64,000 bases of DNA, from assembly GCA_002104935.1 (NCBI GenBank), contig MCGT01000026.1:62001-126000 (forward strand), written 5' to 3'. The position numbers and the translations under genes are program-made. Every line of letters begins with the position of its first letter. Positions within the stretch are counted from its first letter, which is position 1. Below, in pieces: positions 12,771 through 24,943 of the stretch. The DNA comes from Hesseltinella vesiculosa (lineage: Eukaryota; Mucoromycota; Mucoromycetes; Mucorales; Cunninghamellaceae). Under the pieces are notes generated by a model, which did not search any database, was not told where the DNA came from, and saw only the letters and a list, made by a program, of their open reading frames with translations.

Positions 12771-13002
12771 CGGTCATGGGAGCTCTCGTTGATCAAGCTA
12801 CACTCAATGCCAATAGGAAAGGATATAAAACAGCTTCAGTACAGAGAGAAATGGCCAAATGACGTCAATTCAACCTTTTCCTGGGTGGAATACTGTAGTT
12901 GAGTGCGTATAATGCATTTTCGCAGCCAGATTCGTTCTTTTTTTTTTTCCTTTCTTTTTTTCTCAACGACCAAAAAAATAAAAGGTGAACCGAATCCAAG
13001 TA

Positions 13003-13522
13003 ATGGCCACTCCAGATGACGAATTGATAGCTGCATTGAGCCGTCAGTTTGTAAACTCGGGGGAAAAACAACGGTAAGGGAAACGCGGGAGCTACGGTTT
13101 GGAGAAACCCATCAGGCTCTTTTTTTTTTTTTACATTCTTTATTTATGCAACCTCCTTCTCACCAAGGTTACTAGCATTATTGAAATCAAAGCTAACGGA
13201 GGCCAACTGGTCCGATGCCTACTATGCTCACTGTCGCAGTAGGTGGCGGGGACTACCGAGGTGATGCTGAGCGATTTCTTATTTTTCTTCTGTAGCTGCC
13301 ATTCAAGATCGGAAAGACAATGTAACTATGGAAGAGCTGATCGAGATGAATTCAGATCATGGCAGGAGTAAGCATCGTCAAACATCGGCGGGTCAAGGCA
13401 GGGATACTCATCTATTGTTGGTAGGCATGATCAGCGAGTCGATTAAAAAGGAGCTTTTGGTTCATATCAAAAAATTCTTGCACGACGCTCTCGTCAATCC
13501 CACACCATCCAATGAAGAGTAG
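13003..13522 (+). CDS. SUS1: SUS1/ENY2, SAGA deubiquitinase-module and TREX-2 subunit
   Basis: Four exons (13003-13073, 13168-13238, 13296-13367, 13425-13522), 103 aa. The protein reads as a small all-helical Sus1/ENY2: ELIAALSRQFVNSGEKQR, LLKSKLTEANWSDAYYAHCR, MEELIEMNSDHGR, SESIKKELLVHIKKFL. In the family it bridges the H2B deubiquitinase module of SAGA and the TREX-2 mRNA export complex at nuclear pores. Intron 3 (13368-13424, 57 bp) is open in frame, so the ORF continues if it is retained. I removed it because the 19 added residues break the conserved GR-x-x-x-x-S-I/V-KKELL spacing and because it has GTAAGC and TAG ends. Convergent with NAA10. Confidence 0.88.
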
Positions 13523-13697
13523 CTCTTCATACCAGCATCTAGCGCATACGTGTATTGATTCCCCCTCACAGTATTTTTTTTTTTTTTTTTTTTTTTTTTG
13601 CTTTATCCATCATTGGTTATTGCCGTCCTTTCTTGTACAGACCATCCTTGCTTTTGATTTCCCCCTTTTTTTTTATATATAAATAACGATTCTATAT

Positions 13698-14490
13698 CTA
13701 GTTTGCAACATTGACTTCTTCTACTACTCCTCGAACCAAGGGCTTTTTGGGCTCTTTGAAGGTCAAGCGCATGGCATAAGCATCTTCACCGTCGGCATAG
13801 TATTTCTTTTCAATTTCGTGCACGCTGATCAGGCGTTAAAAAAACCAAGGTGTCAGATCTTCGGTCACGATTTTTCTAGCTTTTCCCATTCCATGTTTTA
13901 CCTGAATTTGAGGGTGTCGCGATAAAGGCCAATGGCAGCACGGTTTGTTTTTCGTACATGCAATGACACGTAGTGGGCGTTGAAGACTTCGACCATTTGC
14001 TTTGAGGATTGAGTCATCAGCTTTTCGGCCAGACCCAGTCGTCGGTATGTGCGCATCACTGACAGGGATGTAATATGACCATGTGGCACTTCAGCTGGAT
14101 CTTCTTCCCTGAAGAGCGATAAAAATGGGAAGTGAGTGCCTAGCGAACATGACCAAGAGGACGTTTACATTTTAGCAAGCACGTAACCAACGATTTTGCC
14201 GTTTTCGTCTTCAGCAACGTAGGACAGCTGGGGCCAGGACACGGCATGATACAGGTCTAATGGAACATCAAAAAATGAGGCAATGCTGATCTCGCTAGAG
14301 CATGGTGCTGGCTTACAGTATTTCATTTGGTAGTTTTCAGGAAGGTCCAATAAATTGCAGTTTTGAATGGAAATCAAATCGTCCACCTAGGCAACATTAA
14401 AAGAAAAAGAATCAATACCAGCGAAAGAGACAAGAGCCCACGCAGTAGATCGATCAAGAGAACGCTTACGGTGGCCTGGCGAATATTCAT
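13698..14490 (-). CDS. NAA10: NAA10/ARD1, catalytic subunit of NatA N-terminal acetyltransferase
   Basis: Five exons on the minus strand (14470-14490, 14317-14386, 14169-14256, 13902-14108, 13698-13824), 170 aa. The start [20 protein letters not shown] and [28 protein letters not shown] are diagnostic of Ard1. The acetyl-CoA-binding motif R-R-L-G-L-A lies in [12 protein letters not shown], after HITSLSVMR. NatA co-translationally acetylates N-termini exposed after Met removal (Ser, Ala, Thr and others) at the ribosome with the NAA15 scaffold. The tail is shorter than in animals. It shares a 156-bp divergent promoter region with the karyopherin gene. Confidence 0.94.
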
Positions 14491-14646
14491 GGTTGAGCTG
14501 GATGGGTGAAAAAAACGTAAAGGGGAAAAAAAACAAGAAGATGGCGGGGCCAAAAAGCCGCCAGAAAAAAAAAAAAAAGGCAACGCTTTGACTGCAGACC
14601 CATTTCTCTTTGCTCACTTTTTTTTTTTTTTCCATTCATTGACGCC

Positions 14647-17600
14647 ATGCTACAACCACTGACAGCTGGCCATGTACAACAGGTATAGCTCTATCGTTGG
14701 GCCAACAAACATCCATTAATTAAATACATTATATCTATTTTAGCTGGTAGAGCAATTCTATGCGGCAGCCGATCAACGAGCAGCAAAACCACTACAGGAG
14801 CAGATGCAAGCGATCCAGCGACTGCCCGAAGCCTGGGAACTCGCATCTCAGCTATTGTCATTAAATGTATGTCCTGGCACCTTAATAGAACTGGCTGGTC
14901 ATTATTCATCGACTCCACTTTTTTTATCATGTCTAGTCCGAGGCAAGCCAGTTTTTTGGTGCCCATACGTTCCAAGTCAAAATTGCTCGCGACTGGTACG
15001 TTGCCGGAATGAACCGCCTGCCCTATTTCATCGATACTCACCCTTTGCTTGCTCCTAGGGCAACTTTACCAAGCGAGCGCGTGGAATGGCTGCGAAGCGA
15101 GCTCATTGGCTGGACCATCAAATGCAGTGGCGGCCCAATGTATATTGTACGAAAGCTCTGTGTTGCCGTACGTAGCTCGTCCTCCCTTTCTTTTATTGAC
15201 GTTCCCTGATACTCACTGTCCATCTATTCTTATGATGTATGTGTCATAGCTGATTAGCTATGGTTTCAAAGTCACGCCTGAACAATGTCAGCATTTCATT
15301 CCCGAAACCGTCAACGCCTTGGCCACCGGCGCTTCGACTTTCGGAGCCGACACCACCAATCAAGTCATCTTGGAATACTTGACCCTCTTACCTCAAGAAG
15401 TCTCTAATGCTGACCTGACCGGTACTCGCAGGTAAAGAAAAAAAAAAACAAGACGGCACGTACCAATTTTCCTTCCTAGAGTGCAAATCCTGCAGGAGTG
15501 TAAAGACGCGATCCCGTTGGTGTTATCGACATTAGCAACTTTATTGCACCAATCCCAAAGTACTGAAATAGCATTGAAGTGTTTCGCCAGCTGGATCCAG
15601 TATGGGATCGATATAGAGTGCGTTATCTGCTGCAAATTTACGTAATCAAATCACCTCACACTCTTTTATTTTTTTTAACCCCCCCCCCACCCAGGCAAGC
15701 ATACCCATTATTAGAGCAAACCATGAAGCTACTAGTGTCGAACGACGATGTCCTAGAGGTGGCAGCCGAAGCTTTGATCGAAGGCATGCAACAATCAACT
15801 TGGAGCAACTACCAGAACTTTCGAAACGGGCTGCTGGTATCCTTTACAAGCGACGCGATCATGCTGAAATGCAAGACCAGCCTTGAAGGTAAGTCCACGC
15901 TTCTCTCTCTCTCTCTATTTTTTATCATGATCTTTATGCCATCTCTTTTGCCACCGTCTAGAGGAAGATGAAATCTTAGGACGTGCTTTGGCGAAACTGT
16001 TGACGACATTTGCCGAAACCTATGTAGATGACATTGCTGGACAGCTTGCGCTTCCTGAAATCCGAAACCTCATGACGATGATCCTACAACTGACCGGGTT
16101 TCCTGGCTTTTACCCTGTTGACCAGGCTGTTAGCGAAATCCCCCTCAACTTTTGGTTCATGCTCCAAGAAACTTTGTTTGACCAAGGCCTGATTCCTGTA
16201 CGACATGCAGCAGCCATTCCCGACGGCGACGACGACATTTCCTTGACGCAACCCACCGATAATGAGCAATTGGCTTGGAATCGCCAATGCGGCGAAACTG
16301 CTCTAGCCCTTTATCGCGACCTCCTTGGCATCATTGAGCAAAAGTCTGTCTTTCCCGGGAGCAGTGTGTGGCAATCTTGGACAAAAGGTGAGGTGGAGAC
16401 CTAGGCATACCCATTTTGACCTTTTACACTTGTAGACCTCAAGGACAAGTTCCGTAGCTGTCGTCGTGACCTGGGTGACACTATGATCAATGTTTATTTT
16501 GTGCTTGGAAGTGAGCTGCTGACGATTGAGACCAATCACATCTTTGCCTATATGCAACAAGGCGCCACTTTGCCTCTCGAAGCTTCACTGTTCTGCCTCC
16601 GCATGGTGTCTGAAGAAATCCCAGCCAGCGAAAACGACCACATCAGCAAACTGTTTGCCTCCACTTTCCTTAGTCAGCTTGCTTCGGACCCCAATATTCG
16701 TCTAAGAAACACTTGCCTCGGCCTTCTTGGTAACGTCCCTTGAGAGAACCCAAGAAGTGGGCTCATTTTTTTTTCTTCCAGGATCTCTTGCCGACTGGCT
16801 TAACGAACACCCCCAATACCTCGTCTCCGCCATGAATTTTATTGTGCCTTGTATGGGTGAACCTAGACTTTCTATGCAAGCGGCTAATTCGTTTGCCAAT
16901 ATTTGTAACACTTGCCGAGCATCGCTGATTGATAATCTGGACAGCCTCATGGCTGTGTATGGTTCCACGTCCGCGTCCACCATGGAGGTAATCTAGAATT
17001 CGTAGAAAAACACGATGCCATGTCCTGTGTCACTCATTTCTTCTGCTGCCAGCCCCTGGCCATGCACAAAGTCGTAGAATCTGTGGCGGCAGTCATCCAA
17101 GTCTTACCCATTGAACGTTCTCTACGGCCATTGATGGTATGGCTCGCTGCAATGAAAATAGAAAGGGTTCGTCCAGATCATACTCACTTTTTTTTTTTTT
17201 TTTGGCACCAGACGCTTACAGCCAGTATCTTTCAAGCCATTGAGTATGGATTTCAGCAGGATCAAGAGATGGCACGGACAACGATGCTCTCTCAATTGAA
17301 AAATCTGACAGCCTGCTGCAAAGGGATCCAATCACCGGACGACGATTACGCTTCACTGAGCGAAAGGAACAGGCAGTTCGATGCATTTGCCAGCGGCCAG
17401 TTGTCAGCTATGTGCACCCAGGTGGAAGGCTTCCAGGAAACCACTGCTTCATTGCAGCACGTGATCCAGCAGTGCATGCTGCATTGGAGCAAGGATGAAG
17501 ACATTGCACGCATCCTGACTCAGTTTCTTGAAGCCGGTATACGATCCATGTCGCCGTTGCTGACCTTGACCTTTAGCGATCTTACCCATTTGATTGACTC

Positions 17601-18762
17601 GGGTTACAAGGCTGGCAGGTTTGCTTATTGGCTCGAAACCACGTCTCTCGTCATCACCGTCTATGGCGGCCATCCTCCTCACCTTCCTGTCCTTTGTTCC
17701 TTGTTTGACAGCTTGACCACCTGCACCTTTCAAGGGATCACCTCCACAGCCGGTAAAAACAAATCAATGGAGTGAAGAATGACGCTCACTTTTTTTAATT
17801 GTCAGATATGGAGCAATGCCCAGATGTGATTCACAGCTACTTTAATTTGCTGGATCGTGTAAGCCAAAGGATGGGGCAAAAAAAAAAAAAAATGGTGCCT
17901 GAAACGATTTTCCCTTTTTAGATCACGCTGAGATGCCCGAGACTGTTTTGTGAATTGGCTGCAGAACGGTGGGATTTCATTCTTTCCCTTGCCATTGCTG
18001 CCATGGGATTACAAGAACGATTGGCTCTCAAGGCTGCCTTGACATTCATGGTACATGACAAGAAGGAAGGGACCGAGAAAGAAAGCTAATACTCCTTTTT
18101 TCTACAGGCGGACTTTGTAGTATGCCAGGATACCAATGATGACAAGGTGAACGAATTGGTCAATAATATGATTTTAAAAGTTGGCTTTCAAGTGATGGAG
18201 AAATTGCTGATGGTGAGTAAAAAAAAAAAAAAAAAAAAAGACCATATTGCTAGGGAGACAAAGAGAGTTCCATGCATCTAAATATGGTTGTGTCACTTCT
18301 GATTAACTTTCTGACCTTTTCCTTTTGTACGACATTGCTTTTTATTTTTAGGGTGTTGGAGGTGGTGTGCCACGCTCATTTTCTAAACCCTTGGTTGATG
18401 TTTTGTACAAGCTTACGACTCATTATTTGCAACAAAGCCGGCAATGGTTACAAGTCTTATTGGCTCAGGTAACAAGACGCCTTCCCTTAATACCTTGGCT
18501 ATTTATGCTCGGCAACTTTATTTTATTTTTTATTTTTTTTTGCTTATATGAAAATAGGAAGGGTTTCCATCTGCTCTGGTGAATCAAACCGACAAGGATA
18601 TCTTTATCAAAGGCATATTAGGGTAAGAAGCATGACAGCTCTCTGAACATCCACGTGGCTTACTCTTTTTTTCTCAGGCACCGATCGTTAAAAAAGTTTA
18701 AAGAATATACCAATGACTTCTCAAAGAAATGCCGAGGACTAGGCGACACTACGTTTGGATAG
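14647..18762 (+). CDS. importin-13/Kap111-type karyopherin-beta
   Basis: Eighteen exons: 14647-14682, 14744-14866, 14937-14995, 15059-15167, 15250-15431, 15480-15617, 15695-15888, 15962-16387, 16436-16729, 16782-16987, 17053-17136, 17212-17752, 17806-17858, 17922-18050, 18108-18212, 18352-18468, 18558-18622, 18678-18762. 981 aa, usual for the family. The N-terminal QLVEQFYAAADQ and SEASQFFGAHTFQVKIARDW (importin-beta N-terminal, Ran-binding region), WTIKCSGGPMYIVRKLCVAL and the helical repeats after it fit importin-13/transportin-3-like receptors. LPEIRNLMTMILQLTGFPGFYPVD and SEIPLNFWFMLQETL are typical. These shuttle cargo through nuclear pores under RanGTP control. Divergent from NAA10. Confidence 0.88.
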
Positions 18763-18965
18763 GCTCGTCATGGAAGCAATCCAAAATAAAAATGCGAGCT
18801 GCCATTTTGTTCTTTGGGGGCCTTATTGGCCATCTTTTACATTTCTTTGTACGACACAGGAGCAAAAAAAAAAAAAAAAGCTGGATTCTTGGGTTGGGGT
18901 CTTTTTTTCTTCTTTTTTCTTTTCTTTTTTTTTTTTTTTTGCTAAAGTTTGTTTCAACAAAAAAG

Positions 18966-21106
18966 ATGCCCCCTCAGCGAGCAAGCAGTTTATTGAAACG
19001 GTCCGGAAGTTCAGCCTCACAAGTGGCAATCCATCAGCTGGTCGATGGCCTGCATTCGCCCATTCAGCTCGCCGCCATTTCCAACTATAAGCTCGCCCAG
19101 CTCACTTTTGCCCCTCCCGACATGCACTCTTTACGAAAGACTGCTCTGATAAAGAACACGGTCGAATATATTTATAACATCACTCCTCCAGAATGGTTGG
19201 ACGAAATGACCCGATGGGAGTTTTTCACCTTGGAGTAAGCTCAACAGCTTCCCCCCCTTTTTTTTTTGACACGCCCCTTTTATTAATTTACAGGTCACTG
19301 GATGAAGTTGATATGACCCAAGAAGCGCTTGAAACCATCCTATCTGAATATGTCCAAATCATGGAATCTTTCAAATCCATGCGACAAGACCCAAGCTATC
19401 TGGATGACCCAGCATTGGACACCCCAACCAAGGAAATCCAACCACCTAGGCGAACAACCAGCGTCACCTCAAATGACAGCTGTACTAGCGTCAGTTCCTC
19501 CTCTATAGACACCCCCATCGGTACCGCCTCTTCCTCACCTGCCCTCACTCCTGCCAAACCAAAGGATAATAAGCCTCCCAGCCTCACCATACCATCCTCC
19601 GGTCCATCCACTCTCCTCTCCCCCACTTCGCCAACGTCGCCAAACCCTATGCTGCAGGAACAGCGACGAAAGAGCTTCCGACTGAACCACCATCGCATCA
19701 GCTGGACAAGCGACACCGGCCTGTCATCCTTTGCGGCATCTCAACATCTCGCTGGCGAATTGATGAGCCTCTTTGACATGGAATTCAAGATCGACATCTC
19801 CCTCAATACCAACTCGGCCATCTCGTCCGTCGCTCCCCAACTGCCCGAGCTCTCCTACTTTCAAGAGAAGAAAAACAACCGATCGTCGGTCGACTCCTTC
19901 ATGTGCTTGATTCCCGCCTTTGAGTCCTTCTCCATCGACGGCTTCGAAGGCGCCTCCTTTGTGTCGCGTGCCAACAAACGCACTTCCATCATCTCCTCGC
20001 ACCGCCGCTCCAGCCTCGGCACCTCTCCTGTCCGCTCTTCCTCCCTCAAATATAAAAACCGCGCTGCCCTTGCCAGCTCTGGCCATGCTTCCTCCACCCA
20101 TCCGCCCATGCCCACCGAGCCCACCGCCAAAAAGAACTCCCTGGCCAACAAGTCACTGTCCAAAAAGACCTCCATCCGGCGCCTGGTCTCCATGTTTGGT
20201 AAAAAAAAAATGGAGGTGGATGCATCGGCCAAGCCCAGCTTACCCCAGCCTCGTCATCACCATCCTTCACCACACCAGTCTCAACACCGACCACCACAAT
20301 ACCACCCACCATCCCATCACCAACAACCTCGCCACCAACAACCTCCTCACCACCAGCAACCCCACCACCAACATAATCACCACCTCCAACACCAGCAACC
20401 TCGTTACCCTAAGCAACTTTCTCCACAATCTCGTTCGCCAGTGTCTCCAGCCCATCCACCAGCCTCTTCCCCTACCTCCCCTTACCATGCCATCGCGCCC
20501 AATGCCGCTAATGCGTCCAACCATTCTATTGGTTCATACCAATCCGTCGACACTGTCGAAAACGAGCCCCGCATCGCTACCATTGTGCCTCTCCAATCCA
20601 CACACGCCACCACCTCCGTCAAACAGCCTCTTCCCCCCTCTAGTCCCATCGGAGCCACCAGCCCTGCGCCCGCTGCCGTTACTACCCGCGCTCAGCGTCG
20701 ACGAAGCAAGTCATTGTCCAGTCTGAACCCGCCTCTCCCCTTGCTTACCACCAATATTCATCACAACATACCTGCCGCCACATCCCCCTCCCCCAAGGAT
20801 GCATCGCCTGTCAACCTGTCGGCCATCCTCAGCCACTCCACCTCAGCTCAGGACCTGTCACCCCGCCCTGACCAGCATACCTCTTCACCTCGTCAGACCC
20901 GGCCTATCCCTTCGTTCTATAGCCAACAGGAGCTTCGCCAAGTCCAATCCTCCACCGACCTGGCTGACTATGCCCGCGTGGCCAATGGCTCCGCCAGCAC
21001 CGACTCTCTCGGCAAAAAACAAAACTTTATGCAACGTATGGCTTCCCTTGCCACCCGGCGGAAGAAAACATTCAAAATGAACACTCTCCCTCCCATCTCT
21101 GCTTAA
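18966..21106 (+). CDS. orphan Ser/Pro-rich protein with His/Pro/Gln tract; source of a duplicated 3' fragment
   Basis: Two exons (18966-19234, 19294-21106), 693 aa. I do not recognise the family. The N-terminal ~130 residues look folded and helical (AIHQLVDGLHSPIQLAAI, TVEYIYNITPPEWLDEMTRW, LETILSEYVQIMESF). The rest is disordered: Ser/Thr/Pro-rich, with basic SFRLNHHR and KKTSIRRLVSMFGKKK patches and a His/Pro/Gln-rich tract around residues 335-385. The end is basic (ASLATRRKKTFKMN). The many S/T-P and R-x-x-S sites suggest a phosphorylated scaffold or signalling protein; that is inference. The 3' ~1 kb was copied to 29.48-30.57 kb, where it is frameshifted. Confidence 0.75.
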
Positions 21107-21632
21107 TTTTTTTTTTTTCACTTCATCCTTTCCCTCTCCTATTCCCACAATGCACGTTTTTTTTTTTCAACAAATAAAGGGAAAACGATATTTATCCTGG
21201 TGATAAAGTCAATGGATAACGCTCCTACTGCCGACTACACCAACACGCCCATGGCCTTGTTGGAAGAGTCATATCACTGCCTATTTTGCAGGATGCGAAG
21301 TTGGATCGTGCGGCGTTTGCATTTTTTTTCTCTTCACCAATAAAAGCCGTCTCTTCCTGACAAGGTTGGATCAGCTGGTCTTTGCATTTGAAAGCAAGGC
21401 CAGATTTATCATCCACTATTAACTGTAATATGACTATTTTACGTCAGTTGAGAAGTTCCAGCGTATAATTTTGGTGGAGGAGAGGAGGATCATAAAAATA
21501 CACTACACTGTCTTACTTTTTGTGTCACTTTCACCAAATTTCCTTACCAGGTCAAATCAAGTAGCGCTGTAGGAGATCAAGAATTCATTTTTTTTATTAA
21601 TAGGGTGGAGTCACCACGGCACGGGCAACGTC
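21107..21632. other. 3' flank of orphan gene; duplicated at 30.44-30.57 and 31.33-31.73 kb
   Basis: T-rich 3' UTR with an AATAAA near 21173, followed by sequence that recurs nearly unchanged downstream of the mosaic copy, including TCTTCACCAATAAAA(A/G)CCGT and ATTTATCATCCACTATTAAC. No ORF supported. Confidence 0.6.
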
Positions 21633-22330
21633 CTACATATTGTCGCGGACAAAGCCAGCAATGCGGTCCAGGGTCTCGTCATCGACGTGGCCTGATAGCT
21701 CCAACATGGCTTTGACTTTGTTGATGTAATGTTCTATATTGTCCATGTTGGCGTGTGCGCGACCAGGCACTTGCACATTGAGGCCTTGAAAGATCTTTAT
21801 GACGCTTCGCTTGAACGAATACAAGCGTCGTAGTTGGTCTTGCATTTGGCTGTTTTCTTGGTGCAGTTTTTGGACTTGAGCATACAGACGTTGTTTTTCA
21901 TGATCTTGTCCATGCGATGGTGAGGCTAGTTTGGATATGTATAAAATGTGAGTATTTTAGGAAGATCGTTTTTCTTCTTTACCTTGAATGGCCTGTTTTA
22001 CAGCCCCACCAATCATTTTTTCCAGAGTGCTCAAGTCCACACTAGACAGGAGAAAATTATTATACCTCCAAGGATTGGTAATGGCCTCGACCCTCCCCCC
22101 TTCTCGTCACGCTGAACTTACGATTGTTGGCTGCTTTTTGTGGTATCCCAACGTTCTGCATTGGCTTTCATTTCAATTAGGATCTAAAGAAATCACATAA
22201 GCAAAAGTTTTTTTTTTTTTTTCCGGATGAAAAATCGTTACTTGGTTAAGATCCTTTGTCTTGCTGCTTGATGGAGGGTTTCAGGCTGGCTTCTTCATTT
22301 CCACCTTCATGCGCTTTGGGTTTATCTAAA
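21633..22330 (-). pseudogene. relic of the PHD-gene C-terminal coiled-coil segment (copy A)
   Basis: Four exon-like pieces remain in the order and with the intron positions of the last exons of the PHD gene at 58.7-59.56 kb: EMKKPA(stop)NPPSSSKTKDLNQ, then IEMKANAERWDTTKSSQQS, then SVDLSTLEKMIGGAVKQAIQ, then a final exon with LRRLYSFKRSVIKIFQGLNV, VPGRAHANMDNIEHYI and TLDRIAGFVRDNM before the stop. Retained introns mean DNA-level duplication, not retroposition. A TGA interrupts the first piece and no PHD finger is present, so no functional protein is expected. Confidence 0.7.
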
Positions 22331-22432
22331 AAAAAAAGTTAAAGATAAGTCGTCTTTTTATTTTTTTAACTGGGGAATCGGAGGCATCAATCACTAATTG
22401 ATTCGATTTTATCACTTTCATCCTGGCTGACG

Positions 22433-22492
22433 GTGACATTTTTATCATCGATGTTTAAAACCGTGACATTTTTATCATCGATGTTTAAAACC
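22433..22492. repeat. tandem 30-bp repeat (x2), left end of inverted-repeat pair
   Basis: Two adjacent copies of a 30-bp unit (GTGACATTTTTATC then ATCGATGTTTAAAACC). An inverted, three-mismatch copy lies at 24782-24811, giving a 2.38-kb bracketed interval. Confidence 0.7.
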
Positions 22493-24781
22493 CAAAAAAG
22501 GATATCAGATCGTTTGAACCACTACAAAAAAATTTTCTGGACTTTGGTCAGGGCCAGGACTTCGGGATCTCAAAAAAAAAAGTTAAGAGATCCAGATACT
22601 GATCGGAGCTGTGCACCTTCGCGTTGATTAGAGATTGTCACTATCCCAACGGGTTTGAGATCTCCGTATTATTTATGCACAGCAAAGAATTAAAGGCACA
22701 GTGCGGAAGTTGAAGTTGACCAGCTTAATACTCCCGCCATTTTTTTTTAAAAAAAAGCAATAGCACTTTTGATAGTTCTGATCCTTCTGAAAATCTGCAA
22801 AAGTACGCAAATAAATGAATGATGGTGGTGTTGAAAAAATGAGGTCGATTAGTGGAGGTTATCCAGCCAAATATTGGTGACCTTCGTTTTGACTCCTACG
22901 ATTCCTCTGCTAAAAAAAATGAAAAATCAGCCAACTTCGCCAGGGGACCTCATGGCAACCTGCAAAAAAAAAAATCACAGCGCAAGTTGCTCAAAGTCAA
23001 TGCATTCCACGTTTTACACACCGGTACAAAATCATGAGAAATGAGCATGCCGATGACATACACTGTATATTGTGCTGTATAACCTAGGAAAGACATCACA
23101 GGCACGGGTTTGAAATTTCTACCGGTACATCACAGCAATGCGATGCTTTTCCCCCTACGACTAACTAGCCTTGATTTTCATTGGCTCGTACTTTCAACAA
23201 AGGCGCCTTTTTTTGGCGTATTTTTCTTTTTCTTTTAATTTGTACGATCTAGCTTCCATCCTTGCCTCATCTGTGGTTGACAATGCAAGTTAAGCACTTG
23301 ATAGACTTGACGACGGTCATTAGAACTTTTCTTTGTCCATCAAGGATAGTTTGAACGTGTGGAAGTGCAAAGAAGACGCCACGCTGCTTTTAACAAGCTT
23401 TCTTTTCTTTTATTTTTTAGATGGAAGTTCTCTCATTGCAACTGTTTGCCATTCATATATGGTTGCCATGGAAAGGCATTTATCCCATGGTGTTGACAAG
23501 ACCAATCAGGATTTGGTACAGGTGCATATAGAAACCTGGTTTATCCACACAACTTAGAAGACGTTTCTCGGAGGAACAAGTCTCGCTGGCTCTCCTGCAC
23601 AGGACTGCGGATTGACGTGACAGCTTCTGAAGATGCTGGCATGGCAAGGGTTACTCTATCCTTGATAGAATATACTTTTTAAACTATGTAAGTTGTTGGT
23701 TTATGATAGTGTATTTCATATCGTTTTTTTTTTTTTTTTTTTTCAACAGGAGGCCAAGATGCATGTGAGTGTTCTGACAGTGGTCCAAGACCCCAAGGCT
23801 TGCCCTGATGCCCCTCTCGTCCGCCACTGACCCTAGTCTGGTTATCTCTTGACTCACTGTTAATTACGCAACATTTCAGATAGGAATGCGTCTGCGCTCA
23901 AGTCAGTAATGATGATCCTACTACTGCCCAACTGCTACTGCTAATACGTGGTCAGATATAGTCTTGGCAAGCTTCTACTTAAGATTATTTTTTTGGCTTT
24001 TTAGGTACTTCACGCCCATTGCCTGAGCTCAAACCCGCTATGATGATATCCTGGTTCTGTCTCGAACATGTCACTTTACTGGTACTCCTGCAATATTATG
24101 ATCAAGCATGATCATGACCAGTTCCCACAGCTCACCTATCTTTTTTTTTTTTTTTTGGTGTTTAGCTCCCACCTTTGCGTCTACGTTCAAGTCGATAATG
24201 CCAATCTCTTTGCTGTCTTGCAAAAGATGCTATGGTGGTTCCTACAAAGGTATGATCAGACTTAGCCTTGATGGTTCTCAAAACTAAGCTCGTTTTGTTA
24301 TTATTTTTTTTTTTCAACAGAGAGATGGTCAGAGGTTCATTTCAGGATACAGCCGGAGCCGAAGCATTATACCAAGACATTTGTCCTTCCTCAGCACTCA
24401 GTAACCGAGAGTCCTCCAGCCATACCCCTATCCTGTTGAGCCCTAATATTCTGTGTTATGAAACCCGCATTTTAAGCTTACGTATTGCGGGGCTCGCCAG
24501 CTTGAAAAAACCCGCACATTACCCTCAAAACCCGCTGATTTTTTCCACTGTGGGAGGATGGCTTGGTTTCCGTCACCGCAAATGTGTCCTGGAGACAATT
24601 TTTTTTTTTTTTTTTTTTCGAGATGAGCGCACTCTGTCCTTAATACAACATTCCCAAGCTTAATCCAAGTGAACAACAGCCGTTTTTTTTTTTTTTTACA
24701 ACAGTATTTGCGCCTCAAATATTTTTTTTTTTTTTTTTCACTGCGCGCAGGTAGTTCATACGGTCTGACATCCTTTTTTGA
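22493..24781. other. gene-free interval between inverted repeats
   Basis: About 2.3 kb of A/T-run-rich sequence. It contains one member of the dispersed ~300-bp repeat family (22745-23030) and only short ORFs with no recognisable domain. If the bracketing repeats are terminal inverted repeats, this would be the body of a non-autonomous element. Confidence 0.4.
22745..23030 (+). repeat. dispersed ~300-bp repeat, copy R2
   Basis: Starts with AGCAATAGCACTTTTGATAG and continues with GAATGATGGTGGTGTTGAAA, GGAGGTTATCCAGCCAAATA and CGCCAGGGGACC, the same word order as copy R1. Confidence 0.6.
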
Positions 24782-24811
24782 GTTTTAAACATCGATGTTA
24801 ATATTGTCACC
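24782..24811. repeat. inverted copy of the 30-bp unit (right end)
   Basis: Reverse complement of the unit at 22433-22492 with three T/A differences. The outermost base pairs of the two ends agree (GGTGAC at the outside). No target-site duplication is evident in the flanks. Confidence 0.65.
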
Positions 24812-24943
24812 CTTTCTTTTTATCATAAGATGAAAGCAGAGGCAGCCTTCCCCTCTCCTTTGAATCTCGGCTTACTTTGGCGGCTTTTGTTGTCGAGGAC
24901 GCTGTGTAAAAAAATAACAGGGACTGCCCATTTTATTCCATTT

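Noticed and set aside
19396..20524. Long antisense and alternate-frame ORFs over the orphan Ser/Pro gene
   Set aside because: Low-complexity shadows (His/Pro tract read as Val/Gly or Thr/Asn repeats).
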